Source: Hymenolepis diminuta (lineage: Eukaryota; Platyhelminthes; Cestoda; Cyclophyllidea; Hymenolepididae). From it: a stretch of DNA of 64,000 bases. The notes beneath the pieces were generated by a model. That model searched no databases and had not been told where the DNA came from. It was given only the letters and a program-made list of their open reading frames with translations. Position numbers and translations under genes: made by a program. Where the stretch lies: contig CAADRB010000008.1 of the NCBI GenBank assembly GCA_900708905.1, positions 3,218,744 through 3,282,743 of the forward strand, read 5' to 3'. Positions 1-12,300 of this stretch are shown here, piece after piece. Positions within the stretch are counted from its first letter, which is position 1. Every line of letters begins with the position of its first letter.

Positions 1-831
1 CTTGCCTTATTTTTCGATATTGTCCTGGCCACTCTGAATACTTTTGAATAGTCAAAGAACGGTTATAACTAGACTGTTTGTAGATCTAATGAAAGGAAGA
101 CAAAAATGCAAATCAGATTAAAATAGTTATATAGATTACATATTTATTTACTTTTGTCTAATCGAGTCTTTTAATTGTTATAGCTATTCCACTAATGAAT
201 CTTTTCAAAGGCGTAAATTTACTGTATTCTTGTCAGTGGTTGGGTCATAGGCTATTTCTCAATCAAATATTTCGATCTTGGAGCTTCTATGAACAAACCT
301 CAATATAAACGCTGTCGAAATTCATGAGTTAACAATGAAACTATCATTACAAGGAGAGTTCCAGGACTCTTCGATGATACCGCACTTACAATGTTCAAGG
401 CTCTTAATTGACTTATTTGGACATCCAAATATTGTTAGAATCTTGAAGGCCTAATTATGCGATTTCCGTCAGAAAAGGCAAAAGGAAGCAGGACAAATAA
501 AATGGGAAGAAATTATCTCAAAACAAACCAGAAACACATGCAAAAAAGATTTCACAAAAGGATATCATAGTTTAGCACAACCTTCTATCGGTTAATTCAT
601 ATTGGAAAGATTAAGTTTTGTGGTTTGGATACTGTCTTGCCATAGCAAAACTTTTTTATTAGAAACTTAGGAGTCAATTTTAAAGTCGACTCGATTCAAC
701 CTAACCAACAGAAATCGAATAACAGACTGCATTTAGAGATAGAATCAACTTTATTTACCAGTATTTCATTTAGAACCTTAAACGGTACTAACCGAACTTT
801 TAATAATCATTTTTTCTTCGTTGTCTTTAAG
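1..831. other. Intronic or upstream sequence, no gene seen
   Basis: AT-rich sequence with stops in all frames. Because the PDE1 exon at 832 begins in mid-protein, this stretch is most simply the intron before it. I looked for the preceding PDE1 exon, which should encode the metal-binding HDxxH segment of the catalytic domain, and did not find it. It probably lies left of the window. Confidence 0.6.
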
Positions 832-3800
832 AACTGAACTGGCGATGCTCTATAACGATCGAAATGTTCTTGAAAATTTCCATGTCAGTGCTGTATTCCG
901 CATTACTCAAGAGGCTGAGTTCAACATCCTCGAAAAGATGTCCAGGGAACAGTATCAGTATGTTTGTCATTCCTACTAATATATTTTGAAAATTGCTGAT
1001 CAGAATAGTATTACGTTGATGCGTGATCATATTTTGATGTTGAAGCTAGATTGCGAAAATTATTGCGATCAGCAACCATTTTGAGGCGCAGATTTGAAGG
1101 TAAGATCAAATATTCATTTAGATAAAATTGCAGTAAAAGACCAGAGTATAGGTGTTGGGCAGAGTAAAACAAAAATTAACTCTGAAGTTCCAGTAGTTTG
1201 GTTGAAGTGAATGAAGAAGTTCATTTGCGGTTCGTATGAGTTAACAGAATGCATCATATACTCAGTACTCAGTCAGGATGTCCTAGCCGGGGTTGAATCC
1301 ATGCCATCTAATTAAATTTCCGAATATAAAATATGATGATCTTGCCTAGACTGAAACCCTGTCGCATTGCGTCAGGCTTTCACTCGCTACTTGCATGAGG
1401 TTTCCAACGTAGTGATTTTACAACCGACATCAAGTGCATCCTTAGAAAGGTGAAGGTTCAGACATGCAAAAGCAGACACGTCCTGAAAATAGTTGGAAAG
1501 ATTATTTTCAGATGACACCCTGCATATCACATCGAGTGCTTCTCTGGGCTCGCTTAAAGTGGCTGAATGTGAGTAAGGATATACTATGTAAGCTCTAACA
1601 AAAATTCTCGCAACGTTATTTTCTTTATAGAGAATTTCGAACAGCCGTAATAGACATGGTACTCAATACTGATATGTCCCTTCACTTCTCTCAAGTAAAA
1701 ACGATGAAAAATCTCATTGCAATTCCAGAAATGTAAGTCAATCATCTACTCAAATTCTCATATGATTAAAAGTAGGGAATGAGAGGATTAACAGTGATAT
1801 TTAATTTTAGAATTGACAAGCTAAAAGCACTTTCTTTGCTCGTACACTGTGCCGACATTGCTCATCCAGCGAAACCATGGAGTCTTCATAAAGAGTGGTC
1901 CGTTATGCTCTGTGAAGAATTTTTCAGACAGGCAAGTTGGCAGTGCTTAGATAATTCAATAGAAATAAAAAGTTTATGCAATATTTTCTTAAATTTACTC
2001 TTATTTTAGGGAGATCGGGAGAAAGAATTGGGGATGCCGATTTCACCACTTTGTGATAGAAACACAGTGGTACTTCCTCAGTCCCAAATTGGTGGGTTAC
2101 AACTTTTCACAAACATAAAACATCGATTATATACTTAAAGCATAAATCGAGTCACTGGATTTGAGCTAAAAATCACCAGAGATCGTGATGATATTTAATT
2201 GTAATGCTCAGAAAAATTACAAAACAGCAAATATGTATGGAGAATCCTAACTCTGAGACCTAACCACGACCTTTCAGGATGATGAACCGAAAATAAAATT
2301 TAAACTTGTTTATTTTTTAATTTATTCCCTTGAACTGCTGACTCTTTAAATGTTCTTATTAGTTGAAAGATAATTTTACAGTTTTTGGATAGTTAAGATA
2401 TTATTCTTGAATGTTCTCATTAAAGGTCAAGAGTCAATGCAATATTGTTGAGTAAATAATAACTGCTTTGATGGCTCGTCTGATATTTCTGCGGAAAAAA
2501 TAAAGCACGCACACAGATGTAGGAAAATGGGAAATAGATAAATTACGCAATTTGGATGTGCTCAGTAGATGTAAGATTTTCAAGAAAGAACGCATTATCA
2601 TCAACATATTACCTTTTCTCTTTTATGATATTTTCCTCTACGAATAAATAAAACAAAATAAAATGTGAGTGTACTTACCTTTTATCATTACATAAATTCT
2701 CCATAACTTATCCTTGTTCCGATATTTTTAAACAGGCTTTATCGATTTCATTGTGGAACCAATTTTCGTGGTACTTGGAGATATGTTGGATAAAATGATG
2801 GAAAATGCTACAAGTTCCAAAGAAGAAACCGATGCTCCCGATGATGACCCTAAGGAACCAGAGTCTGCAGACGAATCAGATGGTAAGAAATTATGTATTT
2901 TAGATTAATTTAGGTTGGATTATGTTTTAGAGATTTATTATTACTGGCAAAGATCGCTAAACTTTACAAGCTCTCATCATAAGAAAATGTTTCAAAAATA
3001 CAAAATGGTTTCTATACTAAATTTGAAAAACGAGTTTGCACTTTAGAATTGGTTCGAAGCGACTTGGCGATATCTTTTAAAAAGAGTTGCATTTTATAGC
3101 TTTAGCAAATTAATACGTTCAAATATAAGGTCATATTCAAGGAAGCGCAGTTCAGAAGGAAATCTAAATGGAAGATTACCAGTCCGGAGACTTCAATTCT
3201 CTTTGTCTCACTCCAAATCTTATTATGAAAAGAACAAAAAAGGGGTTCTGATATTTTTGTAGGAATTAAATTAATATGATAAGGGTGCAAATTCTTTCTG
3301 AATTACTTATGCAGATTAAATTTCGACCAGAAGTGAAATTCATAGCTTAAAGTCCGACAATTCTTGCTGTTACGATTCTTATTTTAAATAATGAATGAAA
3401 TACGTATAAAATTAGGATAATTTGAACAATACAAACAATGTTACGTATTAGCTATATGAGGGATAACATCCGCAAACTTAAAAATCATGACAGAACATAA
3501 AATAATCGGCTAAAGTTTAACGAATTAATAGTTTTAACTCATTTGTCTTTTTCACCCTTTTAGCCATTTTAATTCCAGTTCTGCGTCCTTGGGAACCTCA
3601 TTTAAAGGAAAACAAAGAAAATTGGGAAAATGAACTGCATCAGTTAGAGAAGGAAAAGATGAAAGGGAAAGAAAATGAAGGTACTGAAAATTCAAAGACC
3701 AATGAAAGTACTGATTCGCAAGGAAAAGAAAGCAAACGCACAAAGTCCACTACAGAAGCAGAAGAAGGAGAAGAGGAATCAGCAAATATTGAAATAGATG

Positions 3801-3877
3801 ACCGATTATCAGATGATCTTGAAAATATCGATTTTATTGATCGGGATGGAGAGGATGAGACAAAAGGAGCTTCGTGA
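832..3877 (+). CDS. PDE1: Calcium/calmodulin-dependent 3',5'-cyclic nucleotide phosphodiesterase (PDE1 family), C-terminal six exons
   Basis: Hydrolyses cAMP/cGMP to 5'-nucleotides; PDE1 enzymes are activated by Ca2+/calmodulin through an N-terminal region not present here. Exons: 832-957, 1631-1732, 1811-1931, 2010-2091, 2736-2882, 3564-3877. The phases agree and give about 296 residues plus stop. Recognisable segments in order: AMLYNDRNVLENFHVSAVFR; AVIDMVLNTDMSLHFSQVK; LLVHCADIAHPAKPW, whose Asp is a conserved metal ligand; LGMPISPLCDR; and SQIGFIDFIVEP, whose Gln is the invariant purine-binding glutamine. These match PDE1 more closely than other PDE families as I remember them. The last exon encodes an unusual Glu/Lys/Ser-rich, strongly acidic tail of about 100 residues, with no homologous segment that I recall in vertebrate PDE1. 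The 5' exons lie outside the window. One intron uses a GC donor. Confidence 0.93.
1932..2009 (+). other. GC-AG intron in PDE1
   Basis: The exon ending FFRQ is followed by GCAAGT, not GT, and the next exon starts after TTTTAG with GDREKELGMP. Joining CAG to GGAGAT restores the PDE1 reading frame. The nearest GT, five bases further, would break it. CAG|GCAAGT is the standard consensus of the rare GC-AG class. Length 78 nt. Confidence 0.85.
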
Positions 3878-3999
3878 ATTTTAATCCCGATTACAAGTTA
3901 AATATTCATACCAAGATTTCCTATAGTGATAATGCGATACGAATATCATGAAATATATATGTATAACTTTCTGTCTACTCCTTTTTTACTAAAAGATGA

Positions 4000-4005
4000 A
4001 ATAAA
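4000..4005 (+). promoter_or_regulatory. Polyadenylation signal AATAAA of the PDE1 gene
   Basis: AATAAA about 120 nt after the PDE1 stop codon at 3875-3877. A second AATAAA-like sequence lies about 90 nt later. Position and spacing fit a short 3' UTR, but no transcript evidence is available. Confidence 0.55.
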
Positions 4006-5659
4006 TAAGTTGAAATTTAAGAAATTCTTCACATAAACATTTTACAAGGAAGGCCAAAAACTATTCAATATGAAATGAATTGAAAACAGATAATAAATTA
4101 AATTTTTTTGTAATTATCAGTGCAGTAAACCAAGCAGAATGGTGATATTTAGAAATGGTTCGAATATAGTTCGTGCAACTGAATGAAGTTCTTCCACGCA
4201 CTGGATCATCGATAATTGGCTTTCTATATCCGTGTATGTTTATACAACTACTTCAATAATCTTACAATCAATCAGTCCTCTGCAAATGCATTTCATCAAT
4301 TAGACAATAGAATAAGGTGTGTAGTATGGGTTTTTTTCTCTTCCTTTATTCTTCTTACTTTATTATGCTTCCTTTCTTCCTTGAGCATTATAAAACCTCG
4401 TTAGTTAACTAACACTACTTTAGAAACAGTCTATAGTTAGTTAAATAGCCACTCCAGTAGAAGAAAAATGCACATGCATATATTCGGTGACTGCCTTTGA
4501 GGATTAACAACATTGATTAGGGATCTCTTAATAGCCGAATTAATTACCACTGTTGATTGAAGTCGCTAGAAGAAGTACATATTATTTCCCCTACTCCAAT
4601 ATTTCTTCTATAAATAAAATGTAGTTTCCTTCTTATTTCCCCCTTCTTCCCCCTTCCAACCTTGATAATGATGCTTATTCACTTTCGTTGGTACACGCGC
4701 GTTTTCCATGACGTGTCTTGTAATCTGTTTCTAGTCATAGGCCTCAGTGTTAAGTTGCTGTTACTGAGTTTTCAAGATTGCTTTGATCTTCAGAATCACT
4801 ACTGAGACTTCTAGTTTGTTAGTTTATGTCAGAAGCCTTTGCTAGCTCATAATATTTGATAAAAAATTAGCCTTTAGATACAAATGTCTCCGAATTTATT
4901 TTCTCAAAATTACTGAAACAATTCAATCACTATTCATTTCATAATAGTGGCACTAATTTATTACCCAGGTTGTTTTATTAATACATCAATTTTACAATTT
5001 GTACCTACTCCCATATTTTGACTGAAGCATTTGGAATACCGCGCTCAAGATATTAAAATTTAGTTAGCATCAAATGTTGTCCCAGTTTAACACCTCAACT
5101 TTGCCAATTTAGTCTAAAATGAAACCCCAAAAATGTACGCTTATCCTTACACTAAACCGACATCTTTTATTTCTTATAAAATATCCGAATTTTACTCCAT
5201 GGTAACTTAACAATATATGTCATTTTAATAAATATCATTTTTCTGTAAAGATCATATACTGTAAACGATTTATTAAAGTAATCAGAAGCAAATACTCGGA
5301 CCATTACCTTGAAATTTGTACTTTTAATACTCTCGATTAATAGTAATCATAGATGAAAAGCATTATAGATGAAACCATTGCATCTTGTGAGTGTTGATTC
5401 CTATCAAAAATAACCACCGCTGAGGATATAATTATAATGTCTCCTGGACATCTAGATCTAATTCGAGCGAAAGGCAGAAAGTCAGTGAAGTGAAATCTTT
5501 TCAGTTGGTTAATCTTAATTATGAAATATAAATAAACCGTATAGGAATGACTCAGTTTGGTATACACAGTTATATCTATTGAGGTGTTGACATCTTTTAT
5601 TTCCCATGGCAGGGCTAAAAATGTTTCCAACCTTTCCTCATGGGTAAACATCAAAACAC

Positions 5660-5800
5660 ATAGGAAGTGAAAATTTATGAAGGAGAGTGTGTCCGCTTAA
5701 GAGGGAATTATAGATTAGGCAGCGGAAGTGGAAGTTAGAGAATTAGGAGAGACCAACTTCATCTGAACTCTAGAATTATCAGATTAACTGCAGTTTCAAG
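5660..5800. repeat. Dispersed repeat, copy 1 (similar to 16005-16115)
   Basis: Both stretches share a purine-rich block with AGTTAGAGAATTA (or AGTAGAGAATTA), followed about 20 nt later by a CTGGATTAATC-like block. By eye identity is about 65-70 percent over roughly 80 nt. The family is unknown and could be an old non-autonomous element. Confidence 0.35.
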
Positions 5801-6489
5801 TTAAATTTCTTCAGACTTGTGCCTTCTTTTCAGCATCTTGCCCTGCGTAAGGAAAATCTGGATGACGATTTTTTATTATAGTTCCGGTACCATCCTTTTT
5901 TACATAGATCTTATTCTAACCATCTACCGGAAAAATAAGTTTACTAGTTGGCAGATCATCTTTGGGTTTGTGATGACCGATCCGCTGCTGCCTTCTCATC
6001 TCAATTTCATTTGCAAAAATTAGATAAAACTGGGGATCTACACACAAAATTTTTCTTTTACATGCATCTTTCAGTTGTGATTAATATTCAATAATATGAG
6101 GAATAGAATCCTCAGTAGGATTCATCATCCAACTTTTGCCTTTTTTCTCGTACAATATCTGTTTGGTATCTGCTTGAAATATTGTCCTAACCAACTCTTT
6201 GCATGAGCAGATTTAGAGACACTTGCTTTTGATGAGTGAGATTTCAATGGCTCCTTTGCTACTATGTAATATTCTCAGAGGAGCTTTTCTGTTAGAACTA
6301 TAACACTCATTTGTCTCTATATGTACAATACCATGCTCTAAACAGCCTTTAATCTTTTATCTTCCATCTTACTATTGACAACTGTAGATGAAGCGTACAG
6401 AGGGACTGATTTGCCAAATGTTTCTGATATCTCTGGTCGAGTTTCAATCGATAGCAATTTCGATCGTAGAATAGGTCAAAGTTCACATA

Positions 6490-7700
6490 GCTGTCATTTG
6501 GCTTTTATAATATTTTGTTCTATGGTATCATCGTCTAAACCTTTATCATTTACTGGGAAGCCAAAATAGGTTAAAGGACTTATCTGATTGACCATGTGAT
6601 CATTGACTTGGAGAGGTGATTGATTCAGGTCTGTACCGACGTACATCCAGACTGTTTTATAATAAGCCATTTCAATCGCATATTTATCAAAGATTATTTT
6701 AAGTCTTTGAAGGAGGTGTTTAGCTTGTCTAATCGATGGAGTGATAAGACATAGGTTATCTGCATAAGTAGTTGTCCCAACAATCATTCGAGTCCTAAAG
6801 AACTCTATAGTCTGACTTTCAAAGCCTCACAGGTCGCATATACTTAATTTAATATTAACTGAAATACTATGTTGAGGGGTGGCGGGCCTTCTTTGGATTC
6901 CTGTCAAATGTCTCTCACCATAGTAAACACTTTATCCGTATCTCTGAAATGATCTTTCGGGATATTAAAGAAATATCAAAAACAATTTACTATATTCCGG
7001 TACAGCTTGAATTTGCACAACTCTGATAGGATTGCACTAGTTGGGAGCCAATCAAAAGATTTCCTTCAATTTGCAACGACCATCGAGGGCTTCCTGAACT
7101 GCGTTTTTTTACAACAAAGATCACCTGTTCAGTAAATATTCCAGCACTAAATCCATGTTGGGTGTTTGATAGGCGATCTCTTAGATGAAAGATCAGCCTT
7201 TCCTAGACTATTGATGCAAAGCGTTTCACCACCGTATTAAGAAGGATGATATTTCCATAGTTAGCACGGTTTGTTCTAGCTCCTTTGCCTTTATAAATAC
7301 TGATTACTTCAGCGTCCACTCTGGATCGAGCTACTGAATACTGGGCTTGCAAATAATCATTAAAATATATTATTAGGAGTTTATCAACCGAAAATCCACT
7401 CACCTTGAATAGTCTAGATTGCAGCGCATTCACTCCTAGACTTTTAGACTATTTCACTCGACACTTAGCCAATTGAATTTCTTAAGTAATTAAATTAGTG
7501 CCTCAAGGTAGCTTCGAGGTATTTATATTTATTTCAGAAGACACTTTTCCGAATTTTAATAATTCGGCATTGCGTCTAGCAAGAGAACCCAAAGCAACAT
7601 CAAACTCGTCAGGTTTAGGAGTCGTTCTTGTTAGACTTTTAGCTTGTAATGTCAGTCTCAGTTAGCTGTAGGCTTTCTTAAGTTCATTTATATCTATCAG
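6490..7700 (-). mobile_element. Decayed non-LTR retrotransposon (reverse transcriptase fragment)
   Basis: Read on the minus strand, the order of reverse transcriptase motifs is correct but interrupted by stops and frameshifts. The stretch 7433-7203 gives VISIYKGKGARTNRANYGNI then ILLNTVVKRFASI (finger motif, compare IPIFKKGD...NYRGISLL). About 7160-7110 gives QHGFSAGIFTEQVIF (the GFR-GRST motif). About 6890 has a degenerate relic of the RQG-PLSP motif. From 6787, YADNLCLI replaces the catalytic YADD, followed by a region ending in LTYFGFPVNDKGLD (thumb, YLG motif). Order and spacing fit RTE/CR1-like elements. No endonuclease domain or 3' tail could be delimited, so the ends are approximate. 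It is dead: the second catalytic Asp reads Asn and the frame is broken repeatedly. Confidence 0.8.
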
Positions 7701-9370
7701 TTTTTGAAATTTTCTATTTCAGCCATCAGACAATTCCTTTTTATTTTTTAGGTAAGTGAATTGACTTTATTCCTACACTTCTAATAGGAAACACAGGATT
7801 CAGGAGATCGGTAACACAACTACTGTTTTTGTACTTTCATTTGTTCTTGTAGTTTAGCGCTTAAAAGATATTTATAACAACGCTTAGATTTTCTATTCAT
7901 TTTACTCCATTTCCGACAGGTTTGAGTAGTTACTTCCGAGCCGGCTTTCACAATTACACCGGAATTCTGTATTATATTCTTCGATGTCTTCTTACCAGGA
8001 AACTTTTGATATTCTTCATTATGTTTTGAGATAAGATCAATTCTGCTATAGCCAGCAGATGTCTATCATCACCTAGCGACTAGAAATGAATGACTAACGA
8101 TAAGATCTTCACTACAGTGTCCACAATCGATCCCGCTGTGCATTTGTGTGTTTGCACATAGAAACCTAAACGGGTGTCCGTCATCACGCAGAGACACCGG
8201 CACACCAAGATATGACTGACGTTCAGTGAAGAAATTTTTTATATATAAACCTAATTTACTTATAAATAAACTGGGGCGGCTTGTCTGTCATCTTCGAACT
8301 GATCTGACGATATGAGTGACTTGACTTATTCCTCCTATTCGATCGATGTGGCCCCGATAAAAATAACATTATTGCAGTAACTGAGAGTGATAAAAAAACG
8401 CCTTGGGGGCAACTTTAATTAGCCCACTTCTTGTTAACTAGAAATGTGTACTATCTCCGCCTGCCATACTCTCATTATATTCAATGAGCCGGTTGAATAT
8501 TAGGTGAGTTGCTCAATTATATATTAACCTAAAAAAATATCAGCGAATCATAATAGTGCTAACATTTTTAATTGAATAAGAAGCAAAAAAATTATCGTAT
8601 TGTTATTAATATCAGGATTAGCTAGATTACAGAGGACAATAATAATTCACGCCGTTACTTAAAAATCAATGCCAGGGTAATTTTCTTAAGTTCTTATTAT
8701 TACTATAAGATAACCATATTATGAGAGGTAAAAGTGAGAGCCTTGCATTTCTTGTGAACCTCTATCTATATGGCTCATAAACATTGATTAAACCTTCTTT
8801 AAATCAGATTTATTAATACAGCATTCGTAAAGCAATTGTAATAAAAGTTTGATTAGTACAAATTTCCATTTTAAGATTAATTTATCATTCACTCGATCGC
8901 GAATTACTGATGCTAACGCAGCTGAATTTACAGGATTTTGTTTGTATTAAAAATAGTGGACAAATAAATTAGAATAATGTTTTGTGTTAATTTGTGTACT
9001 GCAATGAAAGAAAATAAAATGAGCGAATAGTAATTCGAGAAAGTTATTAAAAGAAATTAATAATTAAATGGAAATATCTCTTAATATATTTTATAATCCT
9101 CACGAATCGTCTTATCAAAAACTCAGACTAATACATTGTCGTTGCCAACAAACTGCTTTAGCGAAAGACTCCTTGATGATTTGGTGATAAAATTTCATTC
9201 CAAGATGGTAAAATAAGACCTAATATCAAAGCAGTTAACAGTTTACTATATCATATATATATTAATGATTTAAATAAGTTGGTGTTTATATCTAATACTT
9301 GTAAAGTTACTATCCAATAGAATAATAGGCGCAGTAATCGGAATCAATATTCGTTCACTCGGTCCGCTAA
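7701..9370. other. Intergenic sequence upstream of CAND1
   Basis: AT-rich, no coding exon found. It must contain the CAND1 promoter and 5' UTR, but I cannot identify a TATA box or initiator with confidence. The retrotransposon relic may extend slightly into the left end. Confidence 0.5.
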
Positions 9371-9386
9371 TTTTTCAGTCGTCAGG
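9371..9386 (+). promoter_or_regulatory. Splice acceptor just upstream of the CAND1 start codon (cis or spliced-leader trans)
   Basis: TTTTTCAG ends 8 nt before the chosen ATG at 9387. No upstream coding exon is needed, since the encoded N-terminus already aligns with that of CAND1. The site is therefore either the end of a 5' UTR intron or a spliced-leader trans-splice acceptor, a mechanism known in flatworms. The sequence cannot separate these. Confidence 0.4.
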
Positions 9387-12300
9387 ATGTCCTTCAATAA
9401 AGCTGAGATAATAGCTAAAGTAAAGAATTTCCATTGCAATATATTTTTAGTTGGGGGATGTTGATACGGATTTACGTTTTATGGCTCTTAATGACTTGAT
9501 AGTTGCCATACAAAGTGACAAACTTGAGGAATCATTTTTCACCAGTGACGTATGTTTAGGTGCTCCTTAATTTTCTGCGTTTTTAGGTTGTCGATCCGGT
9601 TTTGAAGCTTTTGACTGATAGTAATAGTGAAGTAAGAACTAAGGCTCTTAATGCGTAAGTGTGGGTCTTATGCATGTAACTTACAATTCTTAGTGCTTGC
9701 GAAGTATTTCCCAAGACAAGGAGCCATGTAGCTGAAACTATAGTAAAGGTTTTCTTAGAAGGCATGTTGAAAGAGGAAACCAATGTTTCATACGGAATTG
9801 GTATGAAATCCAGAAAATATTGTTTTATCTCACCCCTTTCCCTAGGTCTAAAATGCCTTGTCAATTCAATGCCGGAACTCTCCTCACAACATATTAATGT
9901 TTTCGTCTCAATCTGTCTCCAAACTCTTATTCAAGTGGTTCAACATGGTAAAAAGGATACTCAAATTGAAGCTTGTGAACTCTTGGCAGATGCAATGTCT
10001 AAGTAAATTGCCTAAACTTTTGTCTTTTTTTTTCGCTCCGTACTGTATCGTTACAATATTTGCTCTCCCAGATTTGGTAACAAATTGGGCGCTAATCAAA
10101 CGGAAATTCTCAATTGTATGTTCGGAGCAATGAACAGTTCTCAACCCATGTTGCGTAGACGGGCAGCTCATTTGGTTATTGGGTTCCTAAACCATGAGGA
10201 AGTTCAAATGGCTGTTTTAAATTTCGTCCGTCAGCGTATCGTCAGAATTCTGAACAAAAGCTCTGATGACAAGGACCCACTAACTATCTCTTATGTGAAA
10301 ATTACTCTTATCTGCCTTAATGGTCTGTCGTAAGTTCGGTTACTTTTTTCGCAATTTTTTTCTTTATGTTTAATGAGTTCTTGACTAATTATAAAGTCTA
10401 ATATTGAGATTCTATTGCAGTATATATATATATATATATATATATTTGTTTGAAATATGGAAGATTATAGCCTTCAATCTAATATTTCCTGGTGTTTACT
10501 GTATTAATTTAAAAGATCGATTGTGTTTCCTTCAGAACAGTGATTTAGAGTTAGTACAGATCTAGTAGCCTAATTTCTCAACGCTACCTCTAACAGAGCA
10601 ACAGATAGTTGCTGTTTGCAAGCCGAAATTATTTTCCAATTTTCATTGTGAGAAAGCAGCTGTAGTCAGATAATGGTAAAGTCCAAAATAAAGAAGAATC
10701 GAGAAGATGTTGAGAATAAAACCAAGGTATTAATAGAGTTTTACTTCGCCTAATTTTTGGAATCAAGATTTTACAATATTTGTCTAATAGGTTGCTTCAT
10801 GTTCCGAAATTCAAATTTTATGATTTGTCTTGGGTCTAACTTCAATCACTTTATTTCAGGATGTTTATTTGTTTGATGTTTCAAGGGAATTCTAATTCCA
10901 TTGTTGCCCGTGGAAGATATTTTTAAGGGACACAAAGGTAGCTTTTCTTATTACTTCTTATCGTCGTAAATACTTACATCTAATGTTTTTCCAAAGGAAT
11001 CATTTGTTCTTCCCATATTATCTGTGCTATCCATGATTGTCATCTACTAATGAATTTTTATAGTCGATTCGTCAAGCGATCAAAGACTGGTCAACTCAAC
11101 TCTTTTTCATAATTCGCTCTTGGTGCTGTCTTGTTCTCCTACCCACTTCCGAATGTTCTGATATTTGAGAGGATGTAATTTTTAAGGTCTAAGTTTGCCA
11201 TGCAAATTTACCGCAAGATTCGATTCTTTTTTTGATTCAAAGCCCATCTTACAACTGGTGACGCCATCTAGCCCCATATTACAATTGATACACCATTTGT
11301 GTCATTTATATTTAATTATCCTCACGTCTTTCAAACATCATTTTATAGATCAACGAAACTTTCTGATTATATACATAAGACAAATACTTTTATCTATTCG
11401 TTTGTTTGCCTTTCACATCTCCATAAGCAATGAATATTAAAAAACGTTCGACGTTTGGATATCCAACTTTATTCTCTTTTCCTTTTTTCCTTTAGAACAT
11501 GCAATAGGGGTTTTTATTTTGTCACAGTGGCCTTTAATAAACGCTTCCTATTACCAACTTGAACGCCTACAATATTAAAATTCATCACAAGATCGTTCGA
11601 CTATTATTTTCAGCGTGAGAGACTGAGTACGTCTACAAATTACCAATAACTAATCTATTTCTCTAACTCCTCAGACGCAATGCAGAGCGTTTGGCTTCCC
11701 AAGCGTCGGATATTCTCTCTGACTTTCTTATCGGTTTCCTTCTGGATACTAACATCAACGAGACTCTATTGCCCCGCTTGAAGAGGGAAATCGGCGACTC
11801 AGAACCCGAAGACGCTGCAAATGACTTCAAGGAAATGGGCCTTCAATGTCTGGAGAATCTGTTTAACGCTCGTCAGCGTACCGCCTTCCAGTCATCCTAT
11901 CTGTCTCGGTTTTTGGACCCCCACCTCAACAAGGTTAGTAGTTACTCACTGGAATTAGAGTTTTAGTTTTTTATTGCTTAAAGGGAGGATATTTTTTGCC
12001 AAGAGAGTTTCGTTACGGCACATGATTATCTTTTCCTGCTACTAACTGTGATGTTCGCGATCTTAAATTGCTCATCTTAAAAGATCGAGTGGTTACACAC
12101 TCAGTCACCCCATGCCGACACCAAATTTACCCTAAGTTAGCAGACGAGGACTAATTGAATACGTCTTACCGGTTTAGTACTGAAAGGGACTGTGGTTGCG
12201 TGGGAGGAGTCGTTTCACAGTTTTAACAAATGGCTAAATAAATAAAGGGAAATTTTCTTTGTCTAAATTTAAATAAATCGTATGAATTGGGGAAACCGTC

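Larger units (their letters stand above)
3878..6489. other. PDE1 3' UTR and intergenic sequence
   Basis: Contains the presumed short PDE1 3' UTR and then AT-rich sequence without a supportable gene. Open frames here, such as a 105-codon minus-strand frame at 5337-5654, lack recognisable domains, plausible splice sites or biased composition. A short stretch at 5660-5800 resembles 16005-16115 (see that repeat). Confidence 0.5.

Noticed and set aside
1076..1099. A strong GTAAGA donor at about 1100 after an open stretch (about 1050-1099) that could be an extra PDE1 exon.
   Set aside because: Including it breaks the conserved junction between MSREQY and EFRTAVIDM; the sequence does not match PDE1 and the phase does not fit.
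5337..5654. 105-codon minus-strand open frame.
   Set aside because: No domain, low-complexity AT-rich composition, no splice or start context; likely chance.
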